10,191 bases of DNA from CALJGI01 sp047618115 (GTDB lineage: Bacteria; Pseudomonadota; Gammaproteobacteria; Pseudomonadales; Halieaceae), in the NCBI GenBank assembly GCA_047618115.1, contig JBLHKV010000138.1, forward strand, positions 1 to 10,191. Reading direction: 5' to 3'. The translations under genes were made by a program, and so were the position numbers. The notes beneath the pieces are model-generated. The model was not told the DNA's origin. It made no database searches and worked only from the letters and a program-made list of their open reading frames with translations. How positions within the stretch are numbered: position 1 is the stretch's first letter; every line of letters begins with the position of its first letter. This document shows positions 1 to 7,123 of the stretch, piece by piece.

Positions 1-1
1 A

Positions 2-760
2 CAGGAAACGCTGCGCGACTCGGTGCCGGTCGATCGACGCTGGGGTTACCCGGTACGCAAAATTATCGAAACCCTGGCCGACACCGGATCGTTCATGGAA
101 CTGCGTAGAATTTACGGCCGACCCATAATCACGGGATTTTTGCGTATTGAGGGTAAGGCGATAGGCTTGATCGCAAACGACTGTCAGCAACTCGGTGGTG
201 CGGTGGACCCTGAAGCCGCCGCAAAGGCAGCCCGCTTTTTACAACTGTGTGACGCTCACGAGTTGCCGGTTCTAAGTCTCGCGGACACGCCTGGCTTTAT
301 GGTTGGACCCGACAACGAAAGTCAGGCAGCGGTACGGCGAATGTCGAGCCTGTTTGTGGTTGGTGCCAGTATTACCGTACCACTGGTCGCCATTTTTCTG
401 CGCAAGGGCTACGGCCTGGGCGCCATGGCCATGACCGCGGGTAGCTTTGTTGCACCGGTCTACACCGCCGCCTGGCCCACGGGTGAATTCGGTGGCATGG
501 GCTTGGAGGGCGCTGTGCGTCTGGGTTACAAAAAGGAGCTGGCTGCGGTAAGCGACGAGGTCGAGCGTGAGCAGCTATTCGATAAGTTGCTGGCTAAATC
601 CTACGAGTTGGGCAAAGCCACTGAGGCTGCATCCCACCTTGAAATCGATGCTGTGATTGACCCAGCTGATACCCGCGCCATTATTCTCAACGCATTCCGA
701 TCAGCGCCCCGCTCACGTCCCCGACAAAGTGGTCGGCGCAACATCGTCGACACCTGGTAA
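2..760 (+). CDS. Acyl-CoA carboxylase carboxyltransferase, C-terminal part (5' end outside window)
   Basis: The reading frame is open from base 2 with no start, so this is the last 252 residues of a longer protein. It belongs to the biotin-dependent acetyl-/propionyl-CoA carboxylase carboxyltransferase family, which moves CO2 from carboxybiotin onto an acyl-CoA in the cytoplasm. Seen directly: a crotonase-like fold segment with IGLIANDCQQLGGAVD, the ADTPGFMVG oxyanion-type glycine motif (near visible residues 95-102), RKGYGLGAMAM (about 134-144), FGGMGLEGAV, and a final VDTW. From memory, this ending recurs in relatives that fuse biotin carboxylase, biotin carrier and carboxyltransferase in one chain, including long-chain acyl-CoA carboxylases. 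Whether this copy is fused, and which acyl-CoA it uses, cannot be told here. A GTG at base 23 is in frame but lies inside conserved sequence and is not a plausible start. The last 48 bases overlap the convergent RND permease gene. Confidence 0.9.
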   Translation, partial: QETLRDSVPVDRRWGYPVRKIIETLADTGSFMELRRIYGRPIITGFLRIEGKAIGLIANDCQQLGGAVDPEAAAKAARFLQLCDAHELPVLSLADTPGFMVGPDNESQAAVRRMSSLFVVGASITVPLVAIFLRKGYGLGAMAMTAGSFVAPVYTAAWPTGEFGGMGLEGAVRLGYKKELAAVSDEVEREQLFDKLLAKSYELGKATEAASHLEIDAVIDPADTRAIILNAFRSAPRSRPRQSGRRNIVDTW

Positions 761-3700
761 AGCTGTGGTCTGGCGTCGCGTGCGCCACCAAGCCTCAAAA
801 TCCTCGAGTATCATATAAAGACAGGGCACCAGCAACAGGGTAATGACCGTGGCGAAGACAATGCCAAAAGCCAGCGAAACCGCCATAGGTATCATCGACT
901 GAGCCTGTACGGTAGGTTCCAGAAGCATCGGCACCAGACCGAAAAATGTCGTCAGCGAAGTCAGTAAAATGGCGCGAAACCGCTGGGTTCCCGCTCGAAC
1001 GACAGCAACGGCCTTCGCCTCCCCTGCCGCGACATCGCGATTAACAAAATCGACCATAATCAAACTATCGTTAACCACAACCCCGGACAGAGCGATCATT
1101 CCCATGAACGACATCATGCTTAGCGCATACCCCGTCACGATATGACCGATGACGGCCCCGATTATACCAAAAGGGATGACACCCATGATGATCAGCGGTT
1201 GCAGATAGGAGCGCGTGGGTACGGCAAGCAGCGCATATATGCCAAACAGCGCCAGACCAAACCCTTTCATCATACTGATGATCATTTCCTGCTCTTCCTC
1301 GGAAATGCCGGATAGCTTCCAACGCAGACCGGGATACTTGCGCTCGAGCTCGGGAAGAACGTCCCGAGTCAACTCACCAGTTACCTTCGATGGTTCGACG
1401 ATGGCATGATCCGCCTCGGCTGTAACCTTTACTGCACGCTGATAATCGAGGCGAGTAACCTGAGTAAAACCCGGCTTGATATCGGCCCGAGCAACGGAGC
1501 TAAAGGGAATAGCATCACCTCCAGGGGTGCGAATGAACATGCCATCCAGGGTGGCTGTGGTCCGTCTATCCTCCTTCGGATAGCGCACCATGATCTTAAC
1601 CTCATCGCTGCCACGCTGAATTCGCTGCGCCTCGGCACCATAGAATGCATTTCGAATTTGCGACCCCAGATCGTAGCGGCTCAGACCCAAGGCTTCGCCC
1701 TCGGGCAACAACTCGACATGAAATTCCCCGGTGGTCTGCGCCGCTCCGTTGCGAATATCGTAGAGGCCACCGTAGGTCCGCATCTCTTTTTCCAATTCGG
1801 CGGCGGCGAGTTTGAGTGTCTCGAAATCAGCGTGGATAAGATCAAATGAAATCGCCGCACCACTTCCCGGCCCATTCACAGAACTGATCGACAGTACCTC
1901 TGCGCCCGGCACATCACCGACCCGGTCTCGCCAGAGATTAATCACTTCACGAGTATCAATTTTCCGGTCTTCCGCCTTGGTCAGCTCTGCCATCATGAAA
2001 CCGTTGACCTGATCAAAGCCGGTCGAAAAAACATGGTCTACGAATTTTTCATCCTTTCTGGACTGCGCAACGTAGTCCTGTTCGACAGATCGCAGCGCAG
2101 CCGCGATCTGAGTCATTACCTCGAGTGTCCGCGCCTCGGGAGTACCCTCGGCCATCTGCAGATCGACACTCAGATATTCAGATGGCACTTCGGGCATCAT
2201 CACGTACCGTACCAGGCCACCTGAGACCAGGCCCACAGTCAATATCAACAGGCTGATAAACGTGGCCAGAGTGAGATAGCGACGGCGAATACAGCGCTCG
2301 ACAAAAGGTCGATAGCGCAGCTCAACAAACCGACGCAGGCGTTTGTTTACTCTCTCCTGAACACGATCGATGTGAATCAGGACTCCACTCGACACCGGAT
2401 TGCTATGAGCTAAGTGGGCTGGAAGAATCCACTTGGACTCAATCAGGGAAAATACCAGACAAAAAATAACAACCCATCCCAATGCAGCGGGCATGGCCGC
2501 ATAAATTCCAGAGACAAACAGAGTGGGCGCAAAAGCACAGATGGTAGTTAACACGCCAAAGGTAGCGGGCGTAGCTACGCGCAGGGTTCCATCGACAATA
2601 GCTTTGACACTATGCCCTTGGCGCTCCTGTTCTGCGTAAGCCGATTCGCCAATAATAATGGCGTCGTCGACCACGATCCCCAGCACCAGAATAAATCCGA
2701 ACAGGCTCATCATATTCAGCGACCCACCGATCCAGGGTGTGCTGAATACCGCCAGCGCCCCCAGAAAGCAGATAGGAATACCGACCATCACCCAAAAGGC
2801 CAGTTTGATCTCCAGGAAAAGCGCCAAAATAATGAACACCAAAATGGCACCCATGGCCATGTTCTTGACCATCATGCTGATTCGATCATCCAAATAGGCT
2901 GTAACATCGGTCCAGACCGTTAGCTCGATGCCCTCGGGCAAAGATGCCTGTTTGGCCTCGACATAGGCTTTTGCAGCCGCAGCAGTTTCCAGCACATCCT
3001 GACTGCCGATGGCAGAGACCTTTAATCCCACTGAGTACTTACCATTGAACACAGCAAATCCGGAGGTGTCGGTAAAGCCGTCATCCACCGTGGCAATGTC
3101 GCCAAGAGTCAGTCGGGTACCGTCGGGAAAGGTATTTAAGACTATTTGTTCAAATTCGCCCTGCCGATAAGCCTGCCCCTTGGTGCGCAGCATTATGTCG
3201 CCGTTGCGAGTGCGCACAGCGCCACCGGGAAGGTCAAGTGAGGAAGTCGCAATGATATTGGCAATTTCGCCGAGGCTCAGATGGTACTCGCGCAATTTGT
3301 GCTCGGGCACTTCGATCGCAATTTCATACTCCCGGGTTCCCATCACCTGAACTTTAGAAACATCGGGCAGCGTGTTCAGTTCAGTTTTAATCTCGTCGGC
3401 GAGTCGGGTCATGCTTCGCTCGTCCAGATCCCCCCATATCTGCACGAACAGGGCCATATCCGCTGGTTCCACGCGGCTGATAATAGGCTTTTCGGCATTC
3501 GCAGGAAAATGTGGGACAGCGTCGATACGGTTTTTAATGTCGTTCATCAACTCCAGAACGTCGACCTCGTCCCTGGCATCGATAAAAATACTGGCGACTG
3601 ATTCACGCGCGGTAGACTCAATCCTTTCAATGCCATCGAGATCGCTCAGTGCCTCTTCGATGCGCAATATCAAACCTTGCTCAACCTCCTCTGGTGCGGC

Positions 3701-3877
3701 ACCGGGATAGGGCATCGTAACGACGATGAAATCCGTATCGAAGGTGGGAAACATTGAGCGCTGAATATTAAAAAACGAGGCCACTCCAACGCAGAGAATC
3801 ACAATCATTATTAGATTGGACGCGACGGGGTTATAAGCAAACCAAGCGATAATGCCCTTGCTAGGCTGATCATTCAT
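713..3877 (-). CDS. RND-family efflux transporter permease subunit (AcrB/HAE1-like)
   Basis: This 1054-residue protein has the length and internal duplication of RND inner-membrane pumps, which use the proton gradient to export drugs, lipophiles or metals through a periplasmic adaptor and an outer-membrane channel. TM1 lies near residues 17-37, followed by a large periplasmic domain. TM2-TM6 fall at about 337-490, and a second periplasmic half ends near 865 before the last TM bundle (about 868-1023). The TM4 proton-relay aspartates are present in GIVVDDAII (D404, D405). At the place of AcrB Lys940 in TM10, the sequence GVVVNDSLIMVDF has Asn936 followed by Asp937, so the relay differs from classic AcrB. 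The ATG shares an ATGA overlap with the adaptor stop codon, implying translational coupling. The 16-residue C-terminal tail overlaps the convergent carboxylase gene. No outer-membrane factor gene is in the window. The substrate is unknown. Confidence 0.94.
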   Translation of the reverse strand: MNDQPSKGIIAWFAYNPVASNLIMIVILCVGVASFFNIQRSMFPTFDTDFIVVTMPYPGAAPEEVEQGLILRIEEALSDLDGIERIESTARESVASIFIDARDEVDVLELMNDIKNRIDAVPHFPANAEKPIISRVEPADMALFVQIWGDLDERSMTRLADEIKTELNTLPDVSKVQVMGTREYEIAIEVPEHKLREYHLSLGEIANIIATSSLDLPGGAVRTRNGDIMLRTKGQAYRQGEFEQIVLNTFPDGTRLTLGDIATVDDGFTDTSGFAVFNGKYSVGLKVSAIGSQDVLETAAAAKAYVEAKQASLPEGIELTVWTDVTAYLDDRISMMVKNMAMGAILVFIILALFLEIKLAFWVMVGIPICFLGALAVFSTPWIGGSLNMMSLFGFILVLGIVVDDAIIIGESAYAEQERQGHSVKAIVDGTLRVATPATFGVLTTICAFAPTLFVSGIYAAMPAALGWVVIFCLVFSLIESKWILPAHLAHSNPVSSGVLIHIDRVQERVNKRLRRFVELRYRPFVERCIRRRYLTLATFISLLILTVGLVSGGLVRYVMMPEVPSEYLSVDLQMAEGTPEARTLEVMTQIAAALRSVEQDYVAQSRKDEKFVDHVFSTGFDQVNGFMMAELTKAEDRKIDTREVINLWRDRVGDVPGAEVLSISSVNGPGSGAAISFDLIHADFETLKLAAAELEKEMRTYGGLYDIRNGAAQTTGEFHVELLPEGEALGLSRYDLGSQIRNAFYGAEAQRIQRGSDEVKIMVRYPKEDRRTTATLDGMFIRTPGGDAIPFSSVARADIKPGFTQVTRLDYQRAVKVTAEADHAIVEPSKVTGELTRDVLPELERKYPGLRWKLSGISEEEQEMIISMMKGFGLALFGIYALLAVPTRSYLQPLIIMGVIPFGIIGAVIGHIVTGYALSMMSFMGMIALSGVVVNDSLIMVDFVNRDVAAGEAKAVAVVRAGTQRFRAILLTSLTTFFGLVPMLLEPTVQAQSMIPMAVSLAFGIVFATVITLLLVPCLYMILEDFEAWWRTRRQTTALPGVDDVAPTTLSGT

Positions 3878-5109
3878 GACTTGTTGTCGTCGCCACTCAC
3901 TTGAATGCCCCCAGAGAGATCGTCCCTGTAGGTGGAGGACTCTACGGTAATGTCGACCGGCGTACCGGAAATGGCACCACCGACATTAGTCAGACAAACC
4001 AGATCGCCATTTTCCAGCCCGGAGCTCACATAGATGTCGTTACCCTCGTTTCGCAGCGTTGCCACTTTACGATTACGCAATTTATTCTGATCATCAATAA
4101 CCCAGAGAAAACCACCTGCTCTGAGAATATGTCTGGGTAGCACCACGAGGTCATGAAACGCCTTGCCAGTGATAATCGCGTTAACAAAGGTACCGATTCT
4201 GATGGGTTTTATCGCAGTCTCAACCAGCGCATAAGGGTCCTCAATGCGGGCTACTGTAAACAGTACTCTTGAGCGCTCGTCGTAAACGCCCTCGGTACGC
4301 TGCAGACTGGCCGTCCAGTGCTGTTCCAATCCGTTGTTCTCGGTATAAAGATCTACGAGTGGAGCGCTGCCACTCGGAAATCCGCCAACGCCAGGTAACT
4401 CCAGATAATCCAGTTTACTCTGGGGCACAGCCAATCTGACCTCGGCATAGTCAATGGAAAATACCGTGACAATCGGCGTCCCGGGCGTAACATACTGGCC
4501 CAACTCACTGCGCTTTTCTTTAAGCAACGCGGCATAGGGGGCGCGAATAATCGTGCGCTCGAGATCGTCCTGAGCTTTGCGTAAGTCCGCTTGGGCCGAC
4601 AACAATTGTGCTTCAGCCTGAGCCAGCTGTGGCTTTCTGAGGTACAGATCATTGGCCTGTTCAGTGCGCCCGTTTCGGCCCGGCAGATTTTTCCACTCGT
4701 TGTAGGCAACTTCAGCCCTACCCTTTTCCTGCGCCAATACACTTCTCGCCTGCGCAACAGCGGCACTGGCCTTGAGTGATTTGGCCTGGTGATCGCGGTC
4801 ATCAATTCGTGCTATCAACTCACCTTCGCGAATATATCCACCAGCGTGGAATGACTCTGACACCTCAAGAATTTTCCCACCAACCTCTGCAACTATTGAG
4901 GTTTCGGTATGCGCGGTAACCGTTCCCTGAGCGTGCACGGGAATACGAACGGTCTGCTTCTGGACCCGAGTGGCCTCAATCTGGACGACCCGCACCTCGA
5001 CTTCCTTCATTTGATTGGCCGGACGATTCAGGAATAACAGGTAGGCGACGGCCGTTGCTCCAACAAGCAAAAGCACGGGCAATAGCATCTTTGTTTTACT
5101 TTGGGTCAC
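3874..5109 (-). CDS. RND efflux periplasmic adaptor subunit (HlyD/MFP family)
   Basis: This 411-residue membrane-fusion protein should link the downstream RND permease to an outer-membrane channel. An N-terminal hydrophobic anchor spans residues 9-27. There is no lipobox cysteine, so it is probably a membrane-anchored rather than lipidated adaptor. Two lipoyl half-motifs (about 70-104 and 185-217, the second with TIIRAPYAALLKEKRSELG) flank an Ala/Gln/Glu-rich alpha-helical hairpin (about 108-185). Beta-barrel and membrane-proximal domains follow. The start is GTG at 5107-5109: no in-frame ATG was found upstream in the part of the gap that I translated, and the Shine-Dalgarno signal is weak (GGA 5 nt upstream). 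ATG codon 8 (5086-5088) is an alternative that would shorten the cytoplasmic stub. The GTG overlaps the stop of a 7-codon open frame. The 3' end overlaps the permease start (ATGA). A palindromic operator candidate lies about 55 nt upstream. Confidence 0.92.
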   Translation of the reverse strand: MTQSKTKMLLPVLLLVGATAVAYLLFLNRPANQMKEVEVRVVQIEATRVQKQTVRIPVHAQGTVTAHTETSIVAEVGGKILEVSESFHAGGYIREGELIARIDDRDHQAKSLKASAAVAQARSVLAQEKGRAEVAYNEWKNLPGRNGRTEQANDLYLRKPQLAQAEAQLLSAQADLRKAQDDLERTIIRAPYAALLKEKRSELGQYVTPGTPIVTVFSIDYAEVRLAVPQSKLDYLELPGVGGFPSGSAPLVDLYTENNGLEQHWTASLQRTEGVYDERSRVLFTVARIEDPYALVETAIKPIRIGTFVNAIITGKAFHDLVVLPRHILRAGGFLWVIDDQNKLRNRKVATLRNEGNDIYVSSGLENGDLVCLTNVGGAISGTPVDITVESSTYRDDLSGGIQVSGDDNKS

Positions 5110-5163
5110 GGGCGTCCATTCATCATCTTTCCAGCGCGCGCTTTGAAGCGTAGCAACAGCACC

Positions 5164-5181
5164 GTAGACAGACCAGTCTAC
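5164..5181. promoter_or_regulatory. Perfect inverted repeat, candidate TetR-family operator
   Basis: The 18 bases read GTAGAC-AGACCA-GTCTAC: two perfect 6-bp arms around a 6-bp spacer. A second overlapping dyad (AGAC-CA-GTCT, 5170-5179) lies within it. The site sits 55 bp upstream of the GTG of the efflux adaptor, the usual place for a local repressor. TetR-family regulators commonly control RND pumps, and TAGAC/GTCTA-type half-sites are known for members such as NemR (from memory). The identity of the regulator is inference, because no regulator gene lies within this window. Confidence 0.55.
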
Positions 5182-5204
5182 TTGTATTACGCAAGAAGTG
5201 TGAG
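5175..5204 (-). promoter_or_regulatory. Weak candidate sigma-70 promoter for the efflux operon
   Basis: On the minus strand a -10-like TAGACT (plus 5175-5180, 4 of 6 matches) lies 18 nt downstream of a -35-like CTCACA (plus 5199-5204, 4 of 6 matches). The -10 box would fall inside the inverted repeat at 5164-5181, so a bound repressor would block polymerase. Both hexamers are poor, and the call rests mainly on its position in the only sizeable intergenic gap. Confidence 0.3.
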
Positions 5205-5213
5205 GCTCCTCAC
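5200..5213. repeat. Short inverted repeat GTGAGG-CT-CCTCAC in the intergenic gap
   Basis: Two perfect 6-bp arms are separated by only 2 bases, which would form a short hairpin of about 5 bp with a 4-nt loop. It lies 40 bp past the stop of the lipase gene. No run of T follows it on either strand, so it is not a convincing intrinsic terminator. It could be a second protein-binding dyad or a weak RNA stem between the two transcription units. Confidence 0.35.
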
Positions 5214-5253
5214 TGAAGCCTGCATTAAACTTTAGTAATACGGGAGGTTCTTT

Positions 5254-6090
5254 TTAGCCCAGACGTGCGTCCATCCAATCGAGAACCTCAGAAAAAATTT
5301 CCTCCCGCTCGGGTTCATTGAAAATTTCGTGATAGAGGCCTGGATACACATGCAGGGTCTTATCGCTGGATGCTGTGCTCTCATCCAGAAACACAGATCC
5401 AGAAGGCGCTGCCATTGTATCCTCGGAACCATGGAGCAACAGCAGCGGTAAAGTAATCTCAGCTGCACGAGACTGGATGCGCGTCATGTATTTAAATAGT
5501 TCGTTAATCTTTCGTGCGGACATCTTGCCATGAAAAACCAGCGGGTCCTTATCGTAAGCCTCAACAACGGCTGGGTCCCTGCTGACACCCGCAGAGTCCA
5601 GCCCCAATGCCCCGGCTTTTGGAAATAACGCGGAGAGAGTGCGAATGATCAACATCTGGATAAAACCGGGTTTCAATTCGGTCTTCACGGCCGGCCCTGA
5701 CAGGACGCAGCCAATAAATTTATCCTGATATTCCAGTAGGTAATTGCAACCCACCAAGCCCCCCATACTGTGGCCCAGCAGGAAATGACTCTGCCCCGGA
5801 AAATCTGCCGTTACCTGCCGATGAAAAATGTCTAATGAGTCCAGATAATCGGAAAACTTGTCGATATGCCCGGGCGTCCCCTCGGACTGTCCGTGCCCAA
5901 TCTGATCGTAGCTCGCCACCGCAAATCCGCGTGCGACAAAACGTTCTGCGAGCATCTGATAGCGACCACAGTGTTCACCAGCACCATGCACTAACACCAC
6001 GACGGACTTGGCCGTGCCCTCCGGACACCAGTAGCGGAAAAAAAGCGACGATCCGTCTGACCCAATAAACTTCCCACTACGTTCATTCAT
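5254..6090 (-). CDS. Alpha/beta hydrolase, monoacylglycerol lipase / lysophospholipase-like
   Basis: This 278-residue serine hydrolase of the Hydrolase_4 (monoglyceride lipase/PldB-like) group would cleave a fatty acid from monoacylglycerol or a lysolipid. The catalytic triad is readable: nucleophile Ser108 in GHSMGG (106-111), Asp224 in LLLHGSEDT, and His254 in YPGLYHEIFNEPE, which is a hallmark of monoglyceride lipases. The oxyanion motif HGAGEH is at 35-40, and DQIGHGQSEG (62-71) is also typical of the group. There is no signal peptide, so it probably acts in the cytoplasm or on the inner face of the membrane. Its ATG overlaps the gpsA stop by one base (TAATG), and a GGAG lies 8 nt upstream, so it is likely coupled to gpsA. 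This context suggests lipid recycling back to glycerol and fatty acid. The exact substrate is not determinable from sequence. Confidence 0.88.
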   Translation of the reverse strand: MNERSGKFIGSDGSSLFFRYWCPEGTAKSVVVLVHGAGEHCGRYQMLAERFVARGFAVASYDQIGHGQSEGTPGHIDKFSDYLDSLDIFHRQVTADFPGQSHFLLGHSMGGLVGCNYLLEYQDKFIGCVLSGPAVKTELKPGFIQMLIIRTLSALFPKAGALGLDSAGVSRDPAVVEAYDKDPLVFHGKMSARKINELFKYMTRIQSRAAEITLPLLLLHGSEDTMAAPSGSVFLDESTASSDKTLHVYPGLYHEIFNEPEREEIFSEVLDWMDARLG

Positions 6091-7091
6091 TATCCTGGCT
6101 CCGATTCCGCACCCGGTAATACCCGCAGCAAACCACGAAATGCACGTTGTGCAGTACCACCACTTTTGACCACCCGATAGACATCCGCGGCAATGGGCAT
6201 CTCTATCCCATATTCATCTGCCAGAGCCATGACCGCAGGCGCACTCTTCACACCCTCGGCGACCATAACCATTTGCTCGATTATTTCGTCAATATTTCTA
6301 CCCTTGCCCAACTCGACCCCCACGTGTCGGTTACGACTCTGCGCACTGGTACAAGTTGCAATCATATCGCCCATGCCGGCCAAACCAGCAAATGTCTCAG
6401 CACGACCGCCCATGGCCACACCGAGCCTGCTTACCTCCGCAAGACCACGGGTAATCAATGCCGAGCGGGTATTATCTCCCGCCCCCTGCCCGTCACCCAT
6501 CCCCACCGCGATGGCGATGATATTTTTGAGAACGCCGCCTAACTCACAACCGATAACATCGTCATTGGTATACACGCGGAAAAGACCGCTGCGGAAAAGC
6601 CTCTGCAACTCCAAAATGATGACCTTATCCTCCATGGCAATTACGCTGGCCGCTGCCTGCCCGGCCATAATTTCTCTGGCGAGATTAGGGCCGGTCAGCA
6701 CCCCCGCCGGGTGCCCTGGCAGTACTTCATGAATAATTTCAGTCATCCGCTTGCGGGTAGCCAGCTCCAAACCTTTAGTCAAACTGATCACGGGCACCCA
6801 GGCGCGCAGGTAGGGTTTTACCTGTTCCAAAACGCCACGAAAGCCCTGCGATGGCACACCCATAATCAACACATCGACACCTGCCACCGCCTCTTCGATA
6901 CTGGTGGTCGCGGTCAATGCCTCGGGAAGAACAGCCCCAGGAAGATACTTTTCATTGCGGTGGAGAGTGTTTATTTCTTCTACTGTTGCGGCGTCTCTAG
7001 CCCATAGTGTGACCGGCGCATTGCGCGCCACCAACGCCGCCACCGTCGTTCCCCAGGAACCCCCGCCCAACAGTGCTACTTTATAATTCAA
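6090..7091 (-). CDS. gpsA: Glycerol-3-phosphate dehydrogenase [NAD(P)+]
   Basis: GpsA reduces dihydroxyacetone phosphate to sn-glycerol-3-phosphate, the backbone for phospholipids, in the cytoplasm. At 333 residues it has the usual family length. The N-terminal Rossmann motif GGGSWG is at 9-14, followed by LTKGLE (104-109, with the conserved Lys106), LTGPNLAREI (132-141), the catalytic lysine in GGVLKN (Lys189), the substrate-binding GDNTRSALITRGLAE (205-219), and GLAGMGDMIATCTS (236-249). The start is TTG at 7089-7091. An in-frame stop lies 15 nt upstream with no ATG between, and AAGGA sits 9 nt before the TTG, so the rare start is well supported. The gene lies between plsB, whose product consumes glycerol-3-phosphate, and a lipase, with a 32-nt gap to the former and a 1-nt overlap with the latter. 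Confidence 0.95.
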   Translation of the reverse strand: MNYKVALLGGGSWGTTVAALVARNAPVTLWARDAATVEEINTLHRNEKYLPGAVLPEALTATTSIEEAVAGVDVLIMGVPSQGFRGVLEQVKPYLRAWVPVISLTKGLELATRKRMTEIIHEVLPGHPAGVLTGPNLAREIMAGQAAASVIAMEDKVIILELQRLFRSGLFRVYTNDDVIGCELGGVLKNIIAIAVGMGDGQGAGDNTRSALITRGLAEVSRLGVAMGGRAETFAGLAGMGDMIATCTSAQSRNRHVGVELGKGRNIDEIIEQMVMVAEGVKSAPAVMALADEYGIEMPIAADVYRVVKSGGTAQRAFRGLLRVLPGAESEPG

Positions 7092-7100
7092 CGCTATTAT

Positions 7101-7105
7101 TCCTT
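7101..7105 (-). promoter_or_regulatory. Shine-Dalgarno sequence that fixes the TTG start of gpsA
   Basis: On the minus strand AAGGA lies 9 nt before TTG (7089-7091). Because a TGA stop in frame closes the reading frame immediately upstream (7107-7109) and no ATG precedes the Rossmann motif, this site identifies TTG as the initiation codon. Confidence 0.65.
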
Positions 7106-7123
7106 TTCAAAACTGCCTGCAGG

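Noticed and set aside
771..787. Hairpin TGGCG-N7-CGCCA just past the carboxylase stop
   Set aside because: There is no T-run after it, and it lies within the permease coding region in GC-rich codons, so it is more likely a coding by-product than a terminator.
1406..1849. 147-codon plus-strand open frame inside the RND permease gene
   Set aside because: It is antisense to conserved permease sequence and its predicted protein shows no family features.
5200..5213. GTGAGG-CT-CCTCAC considered as the terminator of the lipid operon
   Set aside because: It has no U-tract on either strand and a very short stem, so it is kept only as an inverted repeat of unknown role.
6193..6732. 179-codon plus-strand open frame opposite gpsA
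   Set aside because: It lies wholly antisense to a strongly conserved gene, its product has no recognisable domain, and its composition looks like a shadow frame.
7113..7122. Small dyad CTGC-CT-GCAG (with the 8-bp palindrome CCTGCAGG) followed by TTTT on the minus strand between plsB and gpsA, terminator-like
   Set aside because: The stem is only 4 bp with a 2-nt loop and four T, too weak for an intrinsic terminator, and the downstream gpsA ribosome site begins immediately after it.
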